16,968 nt of DNA from an uncultured Anaerotignum sp. GTDB taxonomy: Bacteria; Bacillota; Clostridia; Lachnospirales; Anaerotignaceae. Position 1 is the first letter of the stretch. Each line of letters begins with the position of its first letter. The notes under the pieces were generated by a model that worked only from the letters and a program-made list of their open reading frames with translations, was not told the origin of the DNA and made no database searches. Location: NCBI RefSeq assembly GCF_934277605.1, contig NZ_CAKQVD010000041.1:1-16968 (forward strand), written 5' to 3'. The position numbers and the translations under genes are program-made. Below, in pieces: positions 6,908 to 14,734 of the stretch.

Positions 6908-8004
6908 TTACCCAAAATTCCGTCAAGTTCAGTAAAACTGTTTATTGCGTTTTCGATGTAGTGTATTCTCTTATTTGCAATAGTTTGTTTAATTTTATCT
7001 TTGTCTTCAAAAAACGCAGAAAATTTCTTCTCAAATTCAGCAGCAGGAAACACAATATTTTCTCCGTAATATTCACTTTGAAAATTGTTCCAAATCAATG
7101 TGTAATCCTCAAGCCCGGAGGACTTTGCCAGAGAAAATGTCTTATGCCCGTATGCGATTGCAAAAGGAGGCGTACCCGCAAGAATCGATAGGACCAGTGA
7201 ATGAAACCTCATGCAAACACTGAAATCATATTTTCCCCATCTGTCCAAAGAATGTAACAAAGAGGAATAGTCAATAAGTTGGACATGATTTTTCAAAGTA
7301 GAGAGCTTATGTATGATTGTGCAAGCAAGCTCTTCGTCCGATCCCTTTGTAAAGGTGGCAATGTCCACATCGTATCCTCTGGAAATTATGTTTTGAATAA
7401 TTTTAGCCCAGACATTAACAGATTCTTGAAACGATGAACTACCTTTGCCTGAATACAAATTGGCAACCGACACAATTGCCCGATTTGATTTATCATTTTT
7501 TTTGAATTGGATATTGGATGCAAATGCCAAATCCGATGTTGTATGCGCAGTGGCAGAATTAACGATTCCTATTGTCTGCAAACTATTAGGACTTCGGGTT
7601 AGAAACAAGTTACTCTTTCGAATGATTTCTTTCCAAAGTTTGGCACTAAAATTGCTCATGCGCTCTGAAATTCCGATTCCCAAGAAAATAACTTTTCGGC
7701 CAAGTATCTTCCACAAACTTACAGTGAAAAAAAACACGAGCAACTTAATCTTGTCATCAAACGGAAATAGACCACCTGGGCCAATAATAAGCGTATCATA
7801 TTTCAATGCACCGCTAAATAGTGTTGAATAATTACGGTTTACTTGATTAACATTGGTTTGGGTTAAGACATAGCACTTGTCCATCGCAACCGTGATCTGT
7901 CTAGTACCATCAGAAATATTATCAAGAGTCGTATTAAGCAACAGGTCATCACCTATATTTTCAAAGCCAAACCAACCCCACAAGAAAATATTTTTGGATT
8001 GCAA
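6904..8004 (-). CDS. Polysaccharide pyruvyl transferase (CsaB/WcaK family)
   Basis: A 366-residue protein of the PF04230 family. Seen: FLWGWFGFENIGDDLLL at the N-terminus, IIGPGGLFPFDD, VIFLGIGISERMS, the TRSPNSLQTI segment, and near the C-terminus RFHSLVLSILAGTPPFAIAYGHK, the family's conserved histidine-containing motif. The enzyme transfers pyruvate from phosphoenolpyruvate as a ketal onto a sugar, adding a negative charge; in Gram-positives such ketals can bind SLH domains of surface proteins. The start is a TTG at 8004, with a GGGGG site seven bases upstream inside the end of the previous gene; no better start exists nearby. Spacing to the previous stop is two bases. AT-rich. Confidence 0.88.
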   Translation of the reverse strand: MQSKNIFLWGWFGFENIGDDLLLNTTLDNISDGTRQITVAMDKCYVLTQTNVNQVNRNYSTLFSGALKYDTLIIGPGGLFPFDDKIKLLVFFFTVSLWKILGRKVIFLGIGISERMSNFSAKLWKEIIRKSNLFLTRSPNSLQTIGIVNSATAHTTSDLAFASNIQFKKNDKSNRAIVSVANLYSGKGSSSFQESVNVWAKIIQNIISRGYDVDIATFTKGSDEELACTIIHKLSTLKNHVQLIDYSSLLHSLDRWGKYDFSVCMRFHSLVLSILAGTPPFAIAYGHKTFSLAKSSGLEDYTLIWNNFQSEYYGENIVFPAAEFEKKFSAFFEDKDKIKQTIANKRIHYIENAINSFTELDGILGK

Positions 8005-8006
8005 CC

Positions 8007-9110
8007 TTATTCCCCCAAATAAATTGACTTTATTGTCTGCTTGTACACACTTATATATTCTGCTATTAAATTACACCATTCAAAACACTTCAAATATTGT
8101 TCAGCTAACGCCTTATGGGTCCAATTATCGTATTTTCCATGTACAATTGAATCCATAGCACTGACAAGTGTCTGTGGGTTATTTCGCTCAAAGTAAATTC
8201 CATAGTCCTTTGATATTTCCCGATTTGTTGGGATATCACTCAAAATGAGCGGTGTATGGCAAGCCATACATTCAAGCTGTGTAGAACCAAATCCTTCATA
8301 CACAGTTGGGAAAATGTAAGCTGCAGCGCGGCTATACAGAAGGTTCCGCTCAAAATTGGAAATGTAGCCAGTAAAAATGACGTCATTTTCAAAGCCAGAA
8401 CTCTTTACCGCCTCCTGGAATTCTGAAAATCCGAATCCAGGTCGCCCAGCCAAAACAAGTTTGTAATTTGAAGATGCGGAATCTTGTTGCCTCAGCTTGA
8501 TAAATGCGTCGATAATCAGGCCGATATTCTTACGTTTTTCCAAAGTTCCAACAAAAAGGAAAAAGGGAGACTGATTTAGGGGAGAAAGCGTTTCACCTGT
8601 AAAAGTTCCGCTTTCCACAAAAGATACATCATTGTAATTTCCAGGATAGACTGCGTGGAATTTGCTGCAGTACTTAGGAAATGTTTCAATCAATTCTTTT
8701 TTTACAGACTCAGAAACTGTAAGGACCGCATCTGCATCTCTAACGATTCTCTTTATCTTTTCCCTCGAAATCGCTCTGGTTAGTGGCTTTAGTGTCTCCG
8801 GATGTACGAATGCTACTAGATCATGCACAGTTGCAATGTACTTGGTATTCGGATTCTTTTTCATTGGAAAAAATTGCCCGCAAAAATGGACCACATCATA
8901 CTGTCCCATTTGTTCATAAAACGGCTTTGAATTGATATAGGCCAAATATTGGAGTCTTTTCAGCTTTCTATTCGATGCGGACGCTTTAAAATCGGAGAGG
9001 GTTACATCTATATTTTCAACCTTACGTAAAGACTCATAAAGATTCTGTGTATATTTTCCGATTCCAGTCCCTAGAGAAATCCGCATACCATCGTCGATAA
9101 ATACTTTCAT
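8007..9110 (-). CDS. GT4-family glycosyltransferase
   Basis: A 367-residue retaining glycosyltransferase with a GT-B fold. It begins MKVFIDDGMRISLGTGIGKY, with the glycine-rich acceptor-side loop, and has HFCGQF, the VTVHDLVAF segment, SESVKKEL, FVGTLEKRKNI at the start of the donor domain, and FPTVYEGFGSTQLECMACHT with the E-x7-E nucleotide-sugar site, then PLILSDIPTNREI. This is close to mannosyltransferase-B-like GT4 enzymes. With GDP-heptose made by the operon, a GDP-sugar donor is plausible but unproven. A GGGG site lies about nine bases before the ATG. It follows gmhA after 17 bases. Confidence 0.9.
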   Translation of the reverse strand: MKVFIDDGMRISLGTGIGKYTQNLYESLRKVENIDVTLSDFKASASNRKLKRLQYLAYINSKPFYEQMGQYDVVHFCGQFFPMKKNPNTKYIATVHDLVAFVHPETLKPLTRAISREKIKRIVRDADAVLTVSESVKKELIETFPKYCSKFHAVYPGNYNDVSFVESGTFTGETLSPLNQSPFFLFVGTLEKRKNIGLIIDAFIKLRQQDSASSNYKLVLAGRPGFGFSEFQEAVKSSGFENDVIFTGYISNFERNLLYSRAAAYIFPTVYEGFGSTQLECMACHTPLILSDIPTNREISKDYGIYFERNNPQTLVSAMDSIVHGKYDNWTHKALAEQYLKCFEWCNLIAEYISVYKQTIKSIYLGE

Positions 9111-9127
9111 CTAAACCAACCCCTGAT

Positions 9128-9778
9128 TTACTTTCCGAAAAAACGTTCTTCCAACATCAAGCACAAGCAGTGATACACCGGCAAATGCAGCTCCTGGATC
9201 ATAAAGGTCTCCGTTTCCGGGACCCGAATAGCCACATCCGCTACGCTTGCCAATTCCCCGCCGCTTTCGCCGGTAAGGCCGATCACCTTGAGCCCCAGTG
9301 CACGGGCTACTACCGTTGCGCTCATAATATTCTTACTGTTTCCGGAAGTGGAAATTCCCAGAAACACATCTCCGGGCCGTCCAAACCCGTAGAGCTGCTG
9401 GGCAAAAACGCCCAGCCCATCCACATCATTGATATACGCAGTGGTAAGGGCCTCATGGGCTACCAGGGGTATCGCCATCAACCCCCGCTCTAGGTTTTTT
9501 GCCAGTTCTGGGCCTCGGACGGAGTCAACCTCTTGCAACTTTTCCGCAAAATCAGCAGGAACGGGACGAGGCGTTTTGAAACGCTTCATAAGTTCCCCGG
9601 CGATGTGCTCGGAGTCCGCAGCAGAGCCGCCGTTACCCGCAATCAGAAGCTTTCCGTCATGAGTATAGCACTCTTCCAGAATGCGGTAGGCCTTTTCAAT
9701 ATCTTCTTTGCAAATGTCCAGCACGGGATATCGTTGAACCAGCAAATCAATATGCTTTTGAATGTTGGCATCCAGCAT
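9128..9778 (-). CDS. gmhA: Sedoheptulose-7-phosphate isomerase GmhA
   Basis: A 216-residue SIS-domain enzyme that converts sedoheptulose 7-phosphate to D-glycero-D-manno-heptose 7-phosphate, the committed step to heptose nucleotides. Seen: NGGSAADSEHIAGELMKRF (phosphosugar loop with predicted metal ligands H and E), GISTSGNSKNI, and ETFMIQELHLPVYHCLC, the C-terminal segment with the Q and H residues of the GmhA active site. The insertion RFKTPRPVPADFAEKL is typical of the long GmhA form. An in-frame TTG exists at 9784, but the ATG at 9778 has AGAGG at good spacing and was chosen. It begins three bases after the stop of hddA, so the two are coupled. GC-rich like the other heptose genes. Confidence 0.93.
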   Translation of the reverse strand: MLDANIQKHIDLLVQRYPVLDICKEDIEKAYRILEECYTHDGKLLIAGNGGSAADSEHIAGELMKRFKTPRPVPADFAEKLQEVDSVRGPELAKNLERGLMAIPLVAHEALTTAYINDVDGLGVFAQQLYGFGRPGDVFLGISTSGNSKNIMSATVVARALGLKVIGLTGESGGELASVADVAIRVPETETFMIQELHLPVYHCLCLMLEERFFGK

Positions 9779-9780
9779 AC

Positions 9781-10785
9781 TCAACCTCTCAATTCAAATT
9801 CCTCCGGGCTGTAATGGATCACCCGGGTGCCGCCGTTTTCAAACTGGAAAGGAATGTAAAGCAAGCCCTTCATAGCTTCCCGGACAGCAGCCTGTTTCTC
9901 TGGCTGCGCATAAAACACCAAGAATCCACCGCCGCCAGCGCCCAGGAGCTTACCACCCAAGGCACCCGCCGCCATCCCTTTTTCGTACAGTTCGTCAATG
10001 CTGCCGGTGCTGACCGCTCCGCCAGTGCCTTTTTTCAGCCGCCAGGTCACATCCAGCAGGCGACCAAAATCGTCCAAATCACGGGTTTTGTCAGTAAGGA
10101 CCGCTTCGGCCTCGTCCACCAGCGCATACATCTTTTTCAGTCTTACCTTTTTATCCTCTGCTGCTGTGGCACTGTTCGCTTTCTGCACATCAGAAGAGAA
10201 GCGGGTAAAGCCGGTAAAGAACATCAGCAGATTATTATTGAGCTGCCGCTTTCGCTCCGGACTGATGATAACAGGAAGAACCTCATAGCCGTCCGGCCCA
10301 AAGTTGATCCGATTAAAGCCGCCGAAGGAGGCAGCAATCTGGTCCTGCCAGCCGCCAGCCTCTTTGCAGAGAACGCGTTCCAGATAGATAGCCTCGTCTG
10401 CCAGCTTCTTCTTGTCGGCGTACTTTCCCTTCAGTGCGTAAAAGGCATTCAGCATACCAACCGCAAAAGAAGAAGATGTGCCCAGCCCGGAGCGGGCGGG
10501 GAGGTCCGCTTCGTATGTAAGGCGGATTTCCTGCATATCCAGCATCTTCATAGCTTCCCGGATGGCGGGATGCTGAATATCGTTGACATCGGTGACACGC
10601 TCCGTCTTGGAATAGGCTAGTTCCGAAGTGTAGTCAAAAAAGCGGGGTAGATGGCGCACATTGACATAGCAGTATTTATCAAAAGTTGTGGAGAGAACGG
10701 CACCCCCGTTTTCTCTAAAGTAGTCTTCCATATCTGTTCCGCCACCAAAAAAAGACATGCGGAATGGGGTCTTAGTTATAATCAC
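9781..10785 (-). CDS. hddA: D-glycero-alpha-D-manno-heptose-7-phosphate kinase HddA
   Basis: A 334-residue GHMP-family kinase that phosphorylates heptose 7-phosphate at C1 to the alpha 1,7-bisphosphate. Seen: TPFRMSFFGGGTDMEDYF at the N-terminus, LPARSGLGTSSSFAVGMLNA (the GHMP ATP loop), KEAGGWQDQIAASFGGFN, and GGKLLGAGGGGFLVFY near the C-terminus. This signature matches HddA/FucK-like sugar-1-kinases; the neighbouring gmhA and HddC-GmhB settle the heptose assignment. The start is a GTG at 10785 with AAGGAG seven bases upstream; this gives the canonical V-I-I-T-K-T-P-F-R beginning. The gene overlaps the preceding glycosyltransferase by 14 bases, indicating translational coupling. Confidence 0.93.
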   Translation of the reverse strand: MIITKTPFRMSFFGGGTDMEDYFRENGGAVLSTTFDKYCYVNVRHLPRFFDYTSELAYSKTERVTDVNDIQHPAIREAMKMLDMQEIRLTYEADLPARSGLGTSSSFAVGMLNAFYALKGKYADKKKLADEAIYLERVLCKEAGGWQDQIAASFGGFNRINFGPDGYEVLPVIISPERKRQLNNNLLMFFTGFTRFSSDVQKANSATAAEDKKVRLKKMYALVDEAEAVLTDKTRDLDDFGRLLDVTWRLKKGTGGAVSTGSIDELYEKGMAAGALGGKLLGAGGGGFLVFYAQPEKQAAVREAMKGLLYIPFQFENGGTRVIHYSPEEFELRG

Positions 10786-12067
10786 TGATAGTCTCCTTAT
10801 TTCCTGTAATTCCGATTTCCTCGAACTTTGCAATGATATCGTTCCATTGGTGATGCTCCTTTACATAGTTCGCACCAGAATGGCCGATTTGCTTTGATTT
10901 CTCTTTATCTTGGATAAGAGTACTCACAATTTTTGCCATCTCCGAAAAGTCATCAGTTACAAAGAAATCTGTGCCATTTTTTGCAGAAATTCCCTCTGCC
11001 CCAATGCTATTTGTAACGACAGGCACCCCCATCGCCATTGCCTCAAGGATTTTTGTCTTTATTCCGCTGCCATAGGCAATTGGGGCAAGAAAAACATTAC
11101 TCTGTTTTATGTATGGGCGAAGGTCATCAACCGCACCGGTAAACTCGATACGATCAGTCTGGTACTTATTGATTACATCATTTGGCACTTTACCAACTGC
11201 AATAAGCTTCGTCTGACCGTCCAGCTTTGGTAAAACATGTGTCGTAATTAACTGTAAGGAGTCCACATTGGGGGTATACCCAAAATTACCAATAAAGCTG
11301 ATCGTGTTATCCTTCGGTGAAAAAGAGATATCCTCCGAATAATAGGCGTAATCAACACCCAACGTGACAGTAGTACACTTGGGGGCAGATAGCTTTTTAT
11401 TCAGGTCTTCAGTTTCAATATCGGAAACAAAAATAATATGATCATATTGCTCGGAATATCCAACTTCCGCTTTGTGCAATCTCTTGATTTCCATTTTCAG
11501 GGCAAGGTTTTTGGCGAGAGGCACAATTTTCTGATTTACAAATCCAGGCATGAACTTGCTATATTGCCCGAGAAAATTATCCCCCGAAATGGCGCTGTTC
11601 AAGGTGCGCTCATACCGTTTCGAGAGTAAATCGTCCATATCGAGAATTTTTGTGCACTCTACATCCTTAAATGCACTGATATAGGGAGCAGTTCGAATCA
11701 TATCCGTAATTACAACATCAAATTTCTGTTCAGCTATGTACTGCTGGATGCGTTCATTATTTGATTTGCTGTAGAACAGTGAACACTGAAGCGGCCATTG
11801 GTGTGTAGACATCGACCTGGTCAAAAGATTAAAGAGAATTTCAGTTTTTCCTATCGGAGCCGCAAAACGAACTTCTTTTATGAAGTCAGGCATTGTGCAT
11901 TCACTTTGTTCAGGACTTTGGTCAGCCTCTAGAAAAGAGTAAAGATAAATATCATATCCATATTCTTCATGGAGCCCTTTGCAGTAATAATACAGACTAA
12001 CCTTTCTACCACTTGTAGCTGGCCAGAAAATACGAGTTGTTATAAATAAAAGCTTCTTAGAGTTCAT
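10772..12067 (-). CDS. GT4-family glycosyltransferase
   Basis: A 431-residue GT-B glycosyltransferase. The N-terminal domain begins KKLLFITTRIFWPATSGRKV, with the acceptor-domain glycine loop. The C-terminal domain contains ISFIGNFGYTPNVDSL, DDLRPYIKQSNVFLAPIAYG, and SGIKTKILEAMAMGVPVVTN, the nucleotide-sugar-binding region with the conserved glutamate. It probably adds an early sugar to the lipid-linked primer, since it directly follows the intact priming transferase gene (four-base gap), but donor and acceptor cannot be read. It overlaps hddA by 14 bases. Less GC-rich than its neighbours on both sides, suggesting a separate origin. Confidence 0.9.
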   Translation of the reverse strand: MNSKKLLFITTRIFWPATSGRKVSLYYYCKGLHEEYGYDIYLYSFLEADQSPEQSECTMPDFIKEVRFAAPIGKTEILFNLLTRSMSTHQWPLQCSLFYSKSNNERIQQYIAEQKFDVVITDMIRTAPYISAFKDVECTKILDMDDLLSKRYERTLNSAISGDNFLGQYSKFMPGFVNQKIVPLAKNLALKMEIKRLHKAEVGYSEQYDHIIFVSDIETEDLNKKLSAPKCTTVTLGVDYAYYSEDISFSPKDNTISFIGNFGYTPNVDSLQLITTHVLPKLDGQTKLIAVGKVPNDVINKYQTDRIEFTGAVDDLRPYIKQSNVFLAPIAYGSGIKTKILEAMAMGVPVVTNSIGAEGISAKNGTDFFVTDDFSEMAKIVSTLIQDKEKSKQIGHSGANYVKEHHQWNDIIAKFEEIGITGNKETISDYN

Positions 12068-12071
12068 TTCA

Positions 12072-13562
12072 TTACTTTGCTCCCTCTCTCTTCATTAACA
12101 CCACAATCGTCTTCACCACCGTCAGCGCGTCCAACCACAGCGAGCAATTCTTCACATAGTAATACTCCAGCTCCAGCCGTTCGTCGTAGGTGGTATTTGA
12201 CCGCCCATGGCAGCCCCACCAGCCGGTGATGCCGGGCTTGACGCAGTTATAAAGCTGCAGGCCGCCGTGCTGCTCCAGCTCTCCGACAACAAGTGGGCGA
12301 GGACCAATGACCGACATATCTCCTTTTAGAACGTTGATAAACTGCGGGACTTCATCCAGGCTGGTCTTCCGCAGAAAGCTGCCCATCTTTGTAATGCGGG
12401 GATCATGCTCAAATTTTTGGTTATCTTCCCACTCTTTCGCATACCTGGGATCTTTCAATAACTCTTCCAGTATCTCCCCGGCGTTGGAAACCATGGAGCG
12501 GAATTTAATCAATTGGAAAGGTTTCCCGTCCAAGCCCACTCGGGTCTGTGTGTAGAAGATCGGTGCCTTGTCGCCGGTAGCCAGGAAGGAAAGCTTTACG
12601 ATCAACATCAGCGGCAACAGGCACATAAATCCAATCAATCCAAAGGCGATGTCCATAAACCGTTTCACCGCCATATAGATCATTTGCTTTCCCGTCAGGG
12701 AGTAAATGCCTATGCCCAACGCTTTATATGTACCTACAGTCGTAATAAATTGGTCGTCCGAGGGAATCCCGATCATCGGCTGAATACTCAAATGAATCGC
12801 TTTTCCGTTGTCAATCAGTTCCTGATAGGCCACCGGAGCAATCGCGGTGGGATTGACGCCAACGAACAACTCATCAATGCGATTTTTCAGAATGTACTCA
12901 ACAATGCCATCCAGGCCGGTGGAATTCTCGAATTCCACATGGGTCTCCTTCACCCTGCCCATAGCGTCAGTCTCGTTGATTTGAGCTGTAACCTTCTCAT
13001 TCGGCTCGCCATCCACAATGCAGATGCCCTTTACCGCATATTCCTTAAAAAATCCAGAGTTAATGGAGCGGAGCAGCTGGGGCATTTCTTCCCGATTCCC
13101 AAGCACAAAAATGCTTTTCACTGTTGTTCCCATGGAAACTGCTTTTCCGGTTCTGAGCATATTCTTCCAGAGCATCCGTAAAGCCAGGGAAATAAGGAAG
13201 TAGAACCCATACATCATCAGGATGACTGCCCGGGAGTAACTGCCGCCGATCTTAAAGACGTACAGGATAATGCAGCATAAGATAAAATTGTATACCGTCT
13301 GCCGAATGGTACACAGGAACTCCTCGCTGCCATACCTCCGAAGTATGCCGGAGAAGGGGCCGGTAAACAGAATCACTACCAAATCCAGCAGACAGGCAAT
13401 GACCAGAACGCCCTTCCAGTTTGCTTCCGTAGTGAAATTTAGGTTTTGGAATTTAATCACATAGGCCAATGCGAACCCAATCACCAGTGCTACAATATCC
13501 AGAACCAAGAAATCCAAGTGCTTCAGCCAACTGTACTTTCCTTTAATATGTCTTGCGTGCAT
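12072..13562 (-). CDS. Priming undecaprenyl-phosphate sugar-1-phosphate transferase (WbaP/CpsE type)
   Basis: A 496-residue polyprenyl glycosylphosphotransferase that begins repeat-unit assembly by placing a hexose-1-phosphate on undecaprenyl phosphate. The N-terminal third has four to five membrane helices, followed by a soluble nucleotide-binding-like region (residues about 145-285), a membrane segment FMDIAFGLIGFMCLLPLMLI near residue 305, and the catalytic domain: PIFYTQTRVGLDGKPFQLIK, KFRSM, SLDEVPQFINVLKGDMSVIG with the catalytic DE pair, then GPRP and CVKPGITGWWGCHGRSNTTY. All family motifs are intact. A GAGAGG site lies seven bases before the ATG. It is the working counterpart of the decayed transferase immediately upstream and is preceded by a structured leader. 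The sugar (glucose, galactose or other) is not readable. Confidence 0.93.
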   Translation of the reverse strand: MHARHIKGKYSWLKHLDFLVLDIVALVIGFALAYVIKFQNLNFTTEANWKGVLVIACLLDLVVILFTGPFSGILRRYGSEEFLCTIRQTVYNFILCCIILYVFKIGGSYSRAVILMMYGFYFLISLALRMLWKNMLRTGKAVSMGTTVKSIFVLGNREEMPQLLRSINSGFFKEYAVKGICIVDGEPNEKVTAQINETDAMGRVKETHVEFENSTGLDGIVEYILKNRIDELFVGVNPTAIAPVAYQELIDNGKAIHLSIQPMIGIPSDDQFITTVGTYKALGIGIYSLTGKQMIYMAVKRFMDIAFGLIGFMCLLPLMLIVKLSFLATGDKAPIFYTQTRVGLDGKPFQLIKFRSMVSNAGEILEELLKDPRYAKEWEDNQKFEHDPRITKMGSFLRKTSLDEVPQFINVLKGDMSVIGPRPLVVGELEQHGGLQLYNCVKPGITGWWGCHGRSNTTYDERLELEYYYVKNCSLWLDALTVVKTIVVLMKREGAK

Positions 13563-13616
13563 CCAACTACCTCTCTTCTAACATCTATTCCTTTGAAATA
13601 AAACTCAAACGCACGA

Positions 13617-13692
13617 TATGCCTGCAAGGTGACATGGTATAGCCGCAACAGTTATAGCCTGCAAATGTTTTGCAGGCTACCGGCTATCACCT
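13617..13692 (-). promoter_or_regulatory. Structured leader element before the priming transferase gene
   Basis: Read on the minus strand, nested complementary segments form one long structure. AGGTG/CACCT (13688-13692 with 13627-13631) continues into ATAGCCG/CGGCTAT (13681-13687 with 13639-13645). Inside is a perfect 11-bp stem TAGCCTGCAAA/TTTGCAGGCTA (13655-13665 with 13669-13679) closed by a 3-base loop. A further copy of TTGCAGGC follows at 13620-13627 and could replace the 3' arm of the inner stem, giving mutually exclusive folds. No T tract follows, so it is not a plain terminator. It lies 55-130 bases before the ATG at 13562. The pairing is seen directly; a regulatory RNA role is inferred. 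Confidence 0.5.
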
Positions 13693-13787
13693 CATTTTGC
13701 GTTCTCCATATGTGAGTCATAACAGAGAAAGGTTCCAAAGCCTCTCTTTCTTCAGACCATGTTACACATCAGAATACAAAAATCTGC

Positions 13788-14623
13788 TCATGCCGAATAG
13801 CAAAACGATCTAGAGAAATCGCAGGATTTCTTGGTCGTTGCAATTATAACATTTCCGCCCTTTAAAATATTCAATAGCTGGGGCAGCTCGTCAATCCGGG
13901 TAGCGCGGATGAAGTGACCAGCCTTCGTAATTCGGGGGTCCCGCTCCCCGGCGCGCATAGAAAGGTTGTAGCCGCCCTTTTCCGCGTCCACAATCATAGA
14001 GCGGAACTTCAAAATATCAAACTGTTCCCCGCCCCGGGTGACCCGGCGCTGCTTGTAAAACACAGGGCCGCCGTCCTCCAGCTTGATGGCCAGCGCGGTC
14101 ACCAGCATAAACGGTGCCGCCGGAAGCAGGGCAATCAGGCTCAGCAGTACATCAAAGGCCCGCTTGACCATCCGCTGGGGCAGCGAAAGGCCCCGCCCCT
14201 TGACCAGCCGCAGAGGGGTATCAAACAGCGTCACATCCTGGGCAGCGGTAATAATAATATCCGAAATTTTGGGAACCACATATGTACGGACCCGGTTTTC
14301 GTAGCAATACTTCAAAATGTCGTTCCGCTTGATGCCCGCCACATCGTTGAGAATTACCGCGTCATGCCGGGCTATGGCCTTGCGCAGCTCCGGGCGGGGA
14401 GCCAGGACGGAAATAATCTCCGTAATGGCGTACTTGTGACCGTCAGCAGCAGCCGCACCCCCGCCGGGCTGAAATGCGCCGGTATGGCCTGCCCCGCATT
14501 CCGCAGGCAGCAGACCCACCAGAACAGCGCCGTCAGCGCCGCAACCTCCAGCACACCTTCCACCAGGCGAATCAGAAATTTAAAATCGTCAAGAATCAGA
14601 GCCTTGCTCACGCGCCACAACAC
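13788..14623 (-). pseudogene. Decayed priming sugar transferase (frameshift, internal deletion, lost C-terminus)
   Basis: First gene behind the operon promoter, broken in three ways. The N-terminus (from GTG 14623, WRVSKALILDDFKFLIRLVE..., one membrane helix) is in one frame and decays after about 45 residues. The rest (HKYAITEIISVLAPRPELRK, ARHDAVILNDV, the membrane segment MVKRAFDVLLSLIALLPAAP, KFRSM, IDELPQLLNILKG) is in another frame. Comparison with full-size relatives from memory (~470 residues) suggests most N-terminal membrane helices were deleted near 14440-14510. At the other end the protein leaves the family right after LNILKG: the GDMSIVGPRP motif and the remaining ~65 residues are replaced by NVIIATTKKSCDFSRSF. 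It resembles a different priming-transferase subtype from the intact copy downstream, so it is probably the ancestral gene made redundant. Confidence 0.85.
13804..13839 (-). repeat. Imperfect inverted repeat at the broken end of the old priming gene
   Basis: AGAAATC (13814-13820) and GATTTCT (13825-13831) pair around GCAG; outer arms AACGA (13804-13808) and TCGTT (13835-13839) also pair, separated by small mismatched stretches. On the minus strand the structure is followed by TTTTGC. It falls exactly in the foreign tail that replaces the lost C-terminus, so it could be a weak terminator or the edge of an inserted or deleted segment. Confidence 0.35.
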
Positions 14624-14674
14624 CTTTCTCTCTTCGTCCCTTCAGAACACAGCTTCCATTTTTTCACTTTTTGC

Positions 14675-14703
14675 ATTCTACCACATTATGCGATAACTTT
14701 CAA
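14675..14703 (-). promoter_or_regulatory. Main capsule operon promoter
   Basis: On the minus strand TTGAAA (14698-14703), an exact 17-bp spacer and TAGAAT (14675-14680), with TG one base before the -10 making it extended. Transcription would start near 14668, about 45 bases before the first (now broken) gene and over a kilobase before the first intact one. It is the best promoter-like sequence on this strand upstream of the whole cluster. Confidence 0.75.
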
Positions 14704-14734
14704 TGTTTTTCCCCATTTTTCGACAACCCAAATC

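Noticed and set aside
9814..10620. 268-codon plus-strand open frame
   Set aside because: Lies wholly antisense to hddA, which has all GHMP kinase motifs; the open frame is a by-product of that gene's codon composition, and its translation shows no family features.
13617..13692. Repeated GCCTGCAA units as a CRISPR-like or tandem array
   Set aside because: There are only three copies in hairpin orientation, no regular spacing and no unique spacers; they fit a folded leader better.
13914..14696. 260-codon plus-strand open frame over the decayed priming gene
   Set aside because: Antisense to recognisable priming-transferase sequence, no ribosome site, low-complexity composition.
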